From: Hermodice carunculata
Taxonomy: Eukaryota > Annelida > Polychaeta > Eunicida > Amphinomidae
DNA: 64,000 nt
Assembly (NCBI GenBank): GCA_964020975.1
Contig: OZ026619.1
Location: 98,272,648 to 98,336,647, forward strand
Direction: 5' to 3'
Positions 23,210 through 36,027 of this stretch are shown here, one piece after another. A program made the translations under genes and the position numbers. Every line of letters begins with the position of its first letter. Position 1 is the first letter of the stretch. The notes beneath the pieces are model-generated. The model was not told where the DNA came from and ran no database searches. It saw nothing but the letters and a program-made list of their open reading frames with translations.

Positions 23210-23554
23210 AAAACTGGACTGATGTCGGATATTTTCCAGGCGAATGTACAAGCCACCCTTCCCTGATTGTACCCTTCAAATCAACAAGCAACTCCACAAC
23301 ATGTTACAGACAGGATGTCTGAAGTGCGTAGCCCCATTGGATCAATGCAGCAGGGATGGAATATCTTGGTCTGGCTTCTGAGGCCAAAGCTCATACCTGG
23401 AAGGTAGTGGTTGTTCCCTTGCTGTTTAACGGCTGCCACTCTATTTGTTCAAAGAATAACAGTACCCACAGTTTGAAGTCCGATATGAAAGGTTTAATGA
23501 ATATAGGTTACAGGTCTCACCATTCAACATAACTTCTATTTGACATATACCCAG

Positions 23555-23830
23555 TGTTACATAACTGTGTGCGACCCAGGTATCCCTGTGTAAAGGGTGT
23601 TTACTGTTAACCCACGTCTCCTTATGTAGAGGTTGTGTAATGTTGTCTCAGGTGTCTTTACGTAGAGGGTGTTTACTTTTGAGCCAGTTCTCCTTATGTA
23701 AAGGGCGAATACTGTTGACTTAGGTATCCTCTTGTAAAGGGTGTTGAATGGTGACCCACTGCTCCTTATGTAAAGGGTGCATGATTGTGGACCAGTTCTT
23801 CTTATAGAAAGGGTGTTTAATGTTGATTCT
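23555..23830 (-). repeat. Minisatellite, 36-bp unit, open on the minus strand
   Basis: About seven units around TCCTTATGTAAAGGGTGTTT. Because 36 is a multiple of three, the minus frame stays open as 12-residue repeats such as LYIRRTGSKVNT alternating with LYVKTPETTLHN. Confidence 0.75.
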
Positions 23831-24889
23831 CCTGTTAGAGCAATAGTGTGTGTGGGCAAACTGGTTTGTTTCCTGTTAACTTTTTGTTCGCTCATAAGCA
23901 ATATAACCAGTCCTTGGAACAGCCTTGTTCTGCCCATGATAACCCGAGTGGGTCATCTAGTTCATTTAAATGTCTGTTGTGTCTTCCTAATTATAACAAA
24001 CTTCGCGGCATGGAGCATAAGTCGGTCCTTGCTCTGACTAAGGTACTTTAATGTCTGAATTTGTTAATCTAATTTTTTATGTTTTTAATATTGTTGATCT
24101 TGATTTTACTTATTATGTTACGTTGTACTCTGAAATGACTTTTTATGTGCATTTTGCTATTTTCGCAGAGCCTTGGAAGTTACATTATTATTAACAACAA
24201 AACAATTTAGAACAAAATGGCGTCATGGTTGGATTTCGGGAACAAAAGCATACAATCTACTGAAAAATCTAAGACCGTGCTGCAACGATACATACATGTT
24301 AACCGACATTTGTATCCCATTGATTGGATGACACGTTTGGATGGTTATGGTGACATCATCATCAAAAATTGCACAGAAAAAGGTGCCAGAACGGAGGAAG
24401 TTTGTGGCTGTTTTAGCAGCAGGCGAGTCCTATCACCTGCAGATTGGTCGCTGTTTGCCGTTGTAAGTGACGGATCATAAGCATTTTCAGAGCCTAAAAT
24501 TTCCATTTTTTTCGTCGAACCTCTCCAAAATGTCCAGGCAAAGTGTCACTTCTAAGCCTGGATGAAATAGACCAATAGGGGTAATATATAACATAGTTTG
24601 AGAGAAAGTTCGCCATGGCTACGCCGACAATGGCAGTCGCCGGAATTCTCAGCCTTAAATTGGCCATTTCATTAGTATATTTTTGAGTGCATTACGCAAA
24701 ATGGGAAAAATGTGATATAATTATGTCTGGGAATTCTTATGGGGCTGTTGTTGGTTTCGTGTTCTGTGAGAAAGAAATTCATATCACTTCAAGAACGTTA
24801 CTTTCGACAATTAATCTTTTCATCAATCTTAGATATGTTTCATTCTTCCACGGATCAATGTGATCTAATACGATTCTCCAAAACACTAT
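23831..24889. other. Intergenic, nothing recognised
   Basis: A plus ORF at 24217-24480 has an ATG but no recognisable domain. Confidence 0.3.
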
Positions 24890-26130
24890 AGATGGTAACA
24901 TTTAAAAATAAAAACCCGAGTCTTCTGAACAGCTCCCTCAGGAAAATGTCGCGGACAACACAAGAGACGAAACACGAAGGAGAAAGTAATCCAATGTACG
25001 TGAAAGTGCAGCTGCCGAAATGGCCCTATCGGTTCATATTGGTTTGGCGGTTCATCCAGCCCAGGGACTGTGACTGCGATAAGGAATGCTTTTTTCCCGA
25101 AATTTTAAGTGTGTGCAGATCATTCTGACGAAAACATACAGTCGATCAAACTACGACTTGACACGATTGAAATTTCCTTAGCCAAACACGACGAAATGTT
25201 AACTGACTTTAATGGAATGAAAGCAGACACCGGAAATGGCCGCCACCAATAGACTAAATGATTAAGTCACAATAGCCTATAGGTGTCACGACTCACCCCT
25301 GACGATGCATTTATGAGCCTACTTTTACAGTTGTTTTCTCCTACTCGACTCCACCCACTCTGCCTGCGAGTAGGATTTCTCAGCCAAGGTCGGAATTCAC
25401 GCGGTTAAACAGCAAGGTATCTCGTTGGATAACATAGCCGGCGGAGTGCCTGAAAACTCATTAAATTGTATTCTCAATACCGTGGATTCAGATGAACATG
25501 ATAATCAAATTTAACGCCTAAACCATTCTCCGTTCTATTTTAAAAACTTAATTCTAACGTCAGTACCGCACACTCACACACACACACACATACACACACA
25601 CACACACACAATTTCATATTCTTTGTTGCAAAAATATACTGACATTAGTCCTTTCACGTTAAAAATAGCGAAAATAAAATCGTTTGTGCATGAAAGTCGT
25701 GAGAACAATTTTTACTTCTGTGCTCTGTGTCACTGACTGTACTGACCTATCTCTGTTATAATTTGATGTGTACAAGTGTATCGGCTTTGCTTGCAAAGAG
25801 TGTATAATGTATAAACCAAGTGTACACCAGGTAAGATATTTGTGACGATACTTTCATTGAAGTATCAAAAGGTGCTCTGCGGAATGATATTGTTATTGCG
25901 GATGTTTACGGACCTCCTAGAGCTAACCTAAATAATTATGAAGTCTTTATATACGGATTTTCTGAACTTTAAATAAACTTGAGAGAACCACCAGTGAAGT
26001 CATCATTCGTGGGGGTTTCAGTATTGATTTCCATTGAAATTAAATATTAAAAACTGATTTATTTAATACTATGGGGTCACATAGCTTACGGCCGAAAATA
26101 ACTTTTCTCTTTAAATTCACAAATAAAGAA
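24890..26130 (+). mobile_element. Possible LINE 5' region (ORF1-like piece and endonuclease piece)
   Basis: At 24892-25250 the plus strand has a Cys/Asp cluster (DCDCDKEC), then in another frame SIKLRLDTIEISLAKHDEML, a coiled-coil-like stretch seen in LINE ORF1 proteins. At about 25880-26120 it reads NDIVIADVYGPPRANLNN and, further on, DLFNTMGSHSLRPKITF, like the LINE apurinic endonuclease (YRPP and the region after GDFN). The order fits one element, but both pieces are degenerate. Confidence 0.4.
25567..25613. repeat. (CA)n microsatellite
   Basis: CA run with one interruption. Confidence 0.95.
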
Positions 26131-26445
26131 AAGGAACCTGACAAGATAACATATTTTGTAAGATTGGTGATGCTACGCTCAAAACACATCAAAAGTCATA
26201 CTTAATTTTTTTCTGACCATCAGCCTCATTTAACCTATTTACACACACTCATAGCATACAGACCAAAGACCACACATAAATTTATTAAAATTAATGGTCA
26301 AAAGCCACCTGATATACATAAATCTATTTTGAACTGGAAAAGTCACACTAAGAAGTGCAATAGACAAAAATGATGTACATCTTCCAAACCCAAATGTACG
26401 TTTAATAATACACAATAAACACGGCCATGAATAATGACTTGTAAT

Positions 26446-27999
<1,554 letters not shown>

Positions 28000-28119
28000 T
28001 CACTGATACTTAGTGTTTGGCAGGCGTTTTGTTTTGGGGGGATCACTTCCTTGGATGTTATTCATAGGCATCGGTGGATATGTCGGTGGAAGAGTTGGTC
28101 AAGCATATGAAAGGGGCGC

Positions 28120-28433
28120 CTACATCGGAAGCGGTGGATACATAGGCGGTGCTTGCCCGTAAAAAGCAGGGGAAGCTTGTCCATAGGCACTTGATGATTG
28201 CACGTAGGTTGTAGCTGGAGGCTGCCCTTCACCTTGATTTGGCCGTGCCGATGTGTTAAATACAATGCTGTTGGTTGTGGCTGTTCCGTGGGGTATACTG
28301 GTCACTGTGGTATTGACCCTGCCTCGACTTGTCGCACTTTTGGAACAACAGACCAAAATGATGACGACCGTGGCGATCACGATTACTGAACCCACGACTG
28401 GCCCAACAATGGTTCCCACAGATACAGTCACGG
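28120..28433 (-). CDS. Gene A coding exon 8: transmembrane helix and cytosolic tail
   Basis: Acceptor TTACATTTTAG; phase 1 in; 103 residues to a TAG stop. A Gly/Val/Ile-rich helix ([18 protein letters not shown] and following) is succeeded by CCSKS, a basic stop-transfer, then a Thr/Ser stretch and a Tyr-Gly-Gln-Ala repeat ending in PPMYPPLPM. The PPMY motif suggests WW-domain binding. The same frame stays coding-like beyond the stop (see findings). A possible ATTAAA poly(A) signal lies at 27354-27359, but I cannot confirm it. Confidence 0.8.
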
Positions 28434-31400
28434 CTAAAATGTAAAGAACAGTTATTGTCACGTACAGAATGACACAGTTCATTCTGAAGTACAACATTTT
28501 CTAGAAATATAGTACTCTTTTGACGGTTTTCTTTTGTAGTATGTTTCAAAGCAAACAATTCATTTCGTCTTTGCATCATTTCTCAGAAAATAGACCATGC
28601 TCCTTGTTAGTATGTGTGATGTTTGCTTGCATTGTTATCATTAAGAGTCGAAAAATGCCTTTTTCTTCCTGAATGTATCGTGATTGGGAATCATTTGAGT
28701 CTACTTTATTTCAACTGGATAATTGAAGACAACAAATACTTAAGTAAATATTATCAAGTTATCCAAACTTGGACTTCTGTTTTTTTTTTTTTTTTTTTGG
28801 TCTCCATTGTACTTTGGATTGCATTACAATTCACCCGTTGTGAGTGTTTTAATCGTGTACGACAGGCAGAGGCTCTGGTATTCATGACTCAATACATAAA
28901 AGATTCATATGATCATGTAATTAAATAAAGGCAAAACAAAGGTCAGAATGATCGCACTTTGTTTGATTGGCTGCCTTCTTACTTCTTTTTTACACCGCAT
29001 CGCATAAATATCAGACATATCCTGACAGCATCAAAGAATCCGATCTGGTTTCATGCCTTACTCGGAGATAGGCGTGATTAATCAGCATGTATTGCTGATA
29101 AATCACGCCTATCTCCGAGCTTTTTACTGAATCCACACATCTAAAATAGTGTTTGAGGTAAAAGCAGAAATGTAATTATAATAAATTATCATATAATTAT
29201 TCAATATGAATCCATTTTAAGTATCAAGCCCAAACACGTCTTGTTAATGTAAATGTCTATTGTCATAACATGTTCGTGCCAGGTTTATCAAGATCTTTGT
29301 GATGTTGAAAAAGATCGTTCGGTGTATTATGTTTAAGGTAGGCTAAGAACAGATAATATAAAAGATAATAAGAAAGAGAACAAAAGAAGCAGATGACACT
29401 AGAAGAGAACGAAGGAAAATAAATAGACAAATTAACACGAACGAACGGACCACCAAACAAACAAATTAAAATAACGCCCCAATTGTCCTTATTCAAAATC
29501 TCAAAGCGGCTTGTCAATCTGAATAAGCATGGTAGGCTATGGTATCATCGTGTAGTAGGCTACGACATCATCGTGCCACAGCGAGGAGTACGGCAATACG
29601 GTAAAGCATAACACATCAAATAGGGTAAGTTGACACACCCGCCCCTTCCACTTCCTTAAATCCGAGTAAAAATCCATTCTTTTGGATTGTACCGTCAGTT
29701 TTAAATCTTATATAAAGGTAGCGGCCGCTGCTGGTCTCGCTGGAGGGGATGGACGAGCCACACCATTTCCGTAAGAGAGTGGAATAAGAGTAAAAGCCTA
29801 AAACAAAGGACAACTTGTTATCTTTAATAGGGAAGAAAACACATGCATACTATTTGCTTAGTCCACCAACAGACGCATACGTGCTATTGGTTGGTCTACC
29901 TTATATTGTTGTCACCCTCAATATTTACTTGCCTTTGTGGATGTTAAACGTTTAGTGATTGTCTTTATCGAGCAATTACAATTTTTTGAGGGCAGTAACT
30001 TAATGTTTCGATGGACCTGACCTCATCAGCAGCCAACTCTGTTAAATTATCGGTCATGCCAGCTCTCTAGAACCTCGTGCTCACTTCATTCAAATAGGCA
30101 TGTAAAACTCTAAGACCCATGTACATATTCTATAATGAATTTAAGATAGGGTATCAGAAACTGCAGCACAATATTTTTTTAAGTATAAAATCGCAAAGAC
30201 AATAATGTATTGCTGATACAGTTTTTCAAATGTGGCTGTGGGGTATGTGTGCTGGAATATTAAAATAATCTCCAAAAAAAGAGAGCTCAAGGGGAATATG
30301 ATTACTCTGAAGACAAATATTTTGAAGGATAAATGTCTGTACCGGCACGCAAATTAATAAATCTATTTACCATTTCGAATTTCCACAAAGTCAGAACAAT
30401 CACTTTCCAGGTCCATGCTAATGGCGGAGATAGTAATTCTGTTTTGGGAAGAGGATGCACTGATTTTCCAGCATTGGTCATGATTGCTGTAATCAATTGA
30501 TCGCAGAGAATAAATGCAAGGCATTAAAGTATTTCAAAAGCTTACTCATGTGATTCGAGGGTGGGCGAGTTTTCTTTTTGTATTATATTTTAAATCTTAC
30601 TGTCTTCAGGACACGGTGGTATTTGATATCCTGCAAATATCTGCAATGACCCCACCAGTACATACCCGTGGATTATTGAATAAAAAACATCATGTACGTT
30701 ACACCCTAACCGACGCTGTTCTTTCGCGTGAAATATTGGATCAAAAAACGTGAACTTCACACCAGCATGTATCGGACTACTTGACACACTTTCATTTAAA
30801 TGAACCAGAAATTACCCCATCTTTACGACGCCGAAAGCAAATGCATTTGACCATGCGCGTCCACGTCAAGTAATCTGCATTAGATAAGGAGACCAGAAGG
30901 CAGTTCGGACCCTTGAACATGTGCTAACCAATTAAAAACACATAATGAATAAAACGTTTGACCAACGTTTGCGTGTATCCAAAAACACCGTATCCTTAGG
31001 CACAGAGGTTGTAGCGTGGCACTGTAATTTGGACTCGTTAAGCTAAGTATTTAATCGAATCTTACGACATGTTTAACCTGGTAGATCTGTATTGGTATAA
31101 ACAAAATCTATCAAATCATTGTATGAGATTTATTTTGCACTGAGGCGGGTGGCAAAATGATTAGCAGGGTTTGGTAACTTTGATGTGCATGTACATAATA
31201 TTTATTAGAAAACAATGATTACAGAGGACGTTAAGAAACATGTCTTCTTACCTCGGGTAATACAATGGCCAGCCACTGGAGCTGATGGTCCTGCTGTACG
31301 GGTAAGCCGTCTTGGATGTACAACTGGTGCTGCTACTTGAACCTAAATCATAAATCGGATTTCCACCAGATCATTGGTTTGCACAAGCTGTTTCCTTTTG

Positions 31401-34400
31401 TTGTATCGGAAATTAAAAATAATTTGCAATCAGACAAGTGTGTGATTCCGGAGCCGATGGACCATAAACAAGCAAAACGCTATTCCGCTGCCACAAGCGG
31501 TCAAATATGGAAAGAAATGTCCGTAATGGAATTATTTTGAAAGAAATCGCAATATAACAGCAAAATCAAACAAACAAAATGTTTCGAAAGATAATGCCAC
31601 CATAACAGCCTGAACCATGCCTCACGTCTACTGTTGCAGAATTTAAACGAAGGCAGCGGTCCAATCGCAATTGAATGGAGTAAGTCTTTGTAACCATGGT
31701 CAATTTGAACTGTATTTATGGAGCGGATTACTAGGGTCTCCTAAAATGGCTCGTTTATGCTGTGGTTTGCTTATCTATGTGATGTTTTTTTGTAGTTTAT
31801 CTATAATGGCTGGTTTACGAGACTGTTTGTTTATTTATGCGATGGTTTACTTCTATTTGTAGGGGCTGGTTTGAAGGGTAGATTTTTTTTGTATATGCGA
31901 TGATTTTCTTGAGTAATTTTAATAGGGGTGATGACACAGCGTTGCGAATAAACGTTTGTGTGCATAAGGAGAACTCAGGACATGAGTGTTCTGCTGATTC
32001 AATTTTTGTGGAAAATAGCTGCATAAATGAATTAACCCCCATAAACAGCTTTTCCTCATCCGTGTTTTTATATTATGTCACTCTTGACTTGAAACTTCCA
32101 TAGCTATTCAATATGTACTCAGTTTCTTCATCATCAGAGTTTTCACACCACTCCGGGTGATTGAGCATAGAGATCCTCTGATCTTATTTGGCACACAACG
32201 CCAGACAGATACGCTTTAATATTGGCTAAACCTGGCTTGCCAGCAGTGCTGATTTCTCTCTGGAGATGCCAATACTCAGATTTGATATGACCGTTTCCCA
32301 GTAGAAAGTACACGGAAGGCCACTCAGGTACTTTTGTCCCATTTTCTGATTGCCAGGCAAATCAGACTGGGAGATTGACTGGGCATATGCTCTTCTGACA
32401 TTTCGCTAGGGACTTGCATCCCAGATATCTTTTCAATTTTGAATCTGAATTGACCATGTTTCTGTTTCATCAGTGAACTATATTTGTCAGCCCATATGCA
32501 TAAGCTTCAATTTCTACATCATGCAATTTATCTGCCTCTTTTCGTTGATTTTTAAATAATACAATCCTTGAAGTCTTCCATTAAGAAAAAGCTTCCTCAA
32601 ATTATCAAAGCTATTTTTTCCTGGAAGTGAATAATCTATCAAACGGGGTTTCTCTCAAGCAAATTCCATGATCTGGCTTTCACTTTCTCAGAATTTCTGC
32701 CTGTAGGCCTAGGATATTACCTCATAAGCTTTCATAACAACCTGATTCAGTAAATCATAATCAGAACGTTTGTCTCTGGAGAGGTGCAATACACATTTTG
32801 TAATTCCTCAGTAAGCACACTCTCCAGCAGAATAAGCCAGACCCTTCTATCCCATTCTAAAGTTCCAACTAATTTTTTTGAATATGATTGTCTATACATG
32901 TACATAATTAACACCTTCAGGGAAATGGAGATAAAATGTAATACTTACCAACTGAATCGATTATGTTACCATGATTGCATGTCAATATAATAAAGACAAT
33001 GCGGCTTGGTAAGCTGCTACATACTCATACTGTCCTATATGACGTCAGCACATTATATAACCATACTGTCCTATTTGACGTCAGCACAATGCAGCTTGGT
33101 AAGTTGCTACATAATCTTACTGCCCTTTTGGATCTATTTAAACTACTGCATACTTTGGTTGGTGCCTGCCCCTAGTCAGGAGAAGATGTTTTCCTTTCTG
33201 CTGCATTTCATATTCATTCATTGATACAAGAATCATAATAAGATATCGGTATGTCTACCTTGAACTTACGGATTTTATACTTTGCTTGTTTGATAATTGA
33301 CCGGTTTTCAGTATGGATGGTTCTTGTTTGCTTGGATTTTCGATGCAATCTCTGTGATATTGCTGAAACTGATGTACGCTTCCAGTTTTTATGACCTGTA
33401 TTGTCATTACGACATCTTATCGCCTTTAGATGTTCAATGAATAATGCATTTCTTGGTGGAAATTCAAGTCTTGTTGTTTGTATCTGGTGATGTTCACATT
33501 GATGGGCTTGTGAATATTTGGACGGTTAAATTTTCAGCTTTGGACTGATTTACGAATTAAGATATTGACGTGTTATGGTCTCATACTGCTATAAGCATAC
33601 CCCAAAACACTGTTAGCTTTTGCACCAGTTTTACCGATAAGGTTGGATGTCAATGCATGTCTTATTAAGATTCCGCGGTTTTAACTTCTTTTACACCTTG
33701 AAAAATTCATTATTATTTGTCAAAAGTGACAGAGACTAGTTTCATCTTTCACTTTGCTTTCTGTACCAGCACATTTGAAAAGAAGCCCTCTATCATATTG
33801 AAAACTAGAGATACCTTCAACGCACAGCGTTGACTGAAGGGTCCGCCAGGTTAAAAAGGCTGCCATTTGTCCAAATTAGGTCATGGTGACAGCAAAATCT
33901 GTCCAGTTTATCTTGACATGCTAGAAAATCATACTGCCAAATTTGAGCAAAACTCATTGGAGCATTGTGGAGATATTGCGGTAACGAGCCCTATCGAGCA
34001 TGTAATTAGGCTGCCATTTGCCCAAATTAGGTCATTGTGACACCACAATTTAGTCTGTTCATCTCGCTATATAAGATAAGTAAGATAAGCATATTGCCAA
34101 ATTCGAGCAAAATACATAAAGGCATTCTGTAGATATGGTAAAGGTTAAGAATGCCATATTGGGTAAAACAGAATGATCAGTTGTGAAATCAATCTAAATT
34201 GTAGGACCTACACTTGATTGCAATGCAAACAACCAACCAAGCAAAGGAAGGAAGTGGATGCATGTTCAAGGAGGCTAAAAATAGTTATTATGTTTACGTA
34301 AGAGAGTACCAATGTGAAACGCTTACATTCTTGTGAGGAACATTGGATCCTACCTTAATCGCCCCCCCCCCTCCCGCCATTGCCCTTAGGATTAAAATAA

Positions 34401-34893
34401 ACTCAGATAAACTCAAAACTCATTCATAAGGCTATCTTTATGAGACATATGTAAGGCGCAGGCCTCGTGCTGAAGACATGGCACTCAAAGCGAGCCCTGG
34501 TTTTTGCTTCTGAATGTGATTGGCTGCCGACACATGAAACGGACATAGGTTATAACGACGTATGTGAGTCAAGATCTAGGCAATTTGTACAAATAGGGCA
34601 CATACTTGGAACAGCGATGAAAGTTATCTTCAGGTAGGATCCGTAAAGAAATGGTGTCTTTATGCGCAGATACATGTATCTCTGGCTGCTAACAACATCT
34701 GAAGGTAACGTAGTGCCACACCACTTTCGTAACAGCCGAGAAGTGGAAAAGCTGCCTGGAAGTATATTTCACGCAAAATCTTCCATATGCATTTTGGTTT
34801 ATGCTTTTGGATGAATTAACTATTGGAATGAAAATGGTCGAATGTATGTACACATTCTTATTAGCCCAGTGAAAAATTAGTAACGATGTTTTT

Positions 34894-34978
<85 letters not shown>

Positions 34979-35194
34979 TAAACAAGATAAACTATATCAA
35001 CATATCTCTACAAATGTAAACCTATTTAAAATGGTACGCTATTTTCCAAGAGCATGTGAGCCCCTAAGGGCAATGTACTTACAAATTTACTTATGTATAT
35101 GGTTATATTACCGAATGTAAAAGTGTTACCCTTTTCTTGATAATGTCAAAAGGCAGACTATTTGCTGTCAATATATCGATGCATTACAGCCACC

Positions 35195-35237
<43 letters not shown>

Positions 35238-35985
35238 TTGTGTGTGTGTGCAATTTAAGGATATACTCCTGTTTAGCAGAGGTCTCCACAAGATTGATAA
35301 CAAAACACAATAAACTAGAAAGTTAGTCCAACGAAGTATGTATTTTTGAAAAATACCTATAGTGGACAATTTTGGTCATTGTCATTTGTATCACTTGTTT
35401 TGTGTTTATACAAAAACTGTGCAAAATGAATGTACAATTTTCCTAATTTTTTATTTTGAAATGGATTCAACTTTTTTTTACCTTACATTCAAACTTTGAT
35501 GTTTTTTGGTGGCAAAATAAATTATAAGAAGCGAATACAAAAAGCGCGTCTCACTTTTTGCAACTTTTGCTTTGTTGGACTTATTTTATTTCATAATTTT
35601 AATGGCCAATTTTATGAACACCTCTGCTGGGAAGAAGTATATCCTTAACAGAAAAATCACAGTAAGTGGCAACCTAGGGTATTTACCATCGCGCAATTCA
35701 AAGTAGTAGGAGGAGCAGGAGGAGCTGCTGTATGCCCTGGACGCTGTGACGTGGGCTTTTATCCGGTAGTGAGAGATGCTGGCCTGGTATCTCATGCAGG
35801 TATCAAGTCCACTGGCAATCAACAATTACAATATATATTCTTTATTGCCTCCATTTGTATGGTGAGATATGTGTACAATAGAATGCAGTATGTAACATTA
35901 ACGCCACATTACAATCACCTTCAATTTACAGGCCTATTGAAACAATAGTATAGCATTATTGTTACATCTTCTACCACGACTACTT

Positions 35986-36027
<42 letters not shown>

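Noticed and set aside
23008-23266. Open frames of poly-Leu, poly-Lys, poly-Arg and poly-Glu on both strands
   Set aside because: They are the six readings of the TTC/GAA microsatellite, not genes.
28253-28444. Plus-strand open frames opposite the gene A tail exon
   Set aside because: Shadow frames of the real minus-strand exon.
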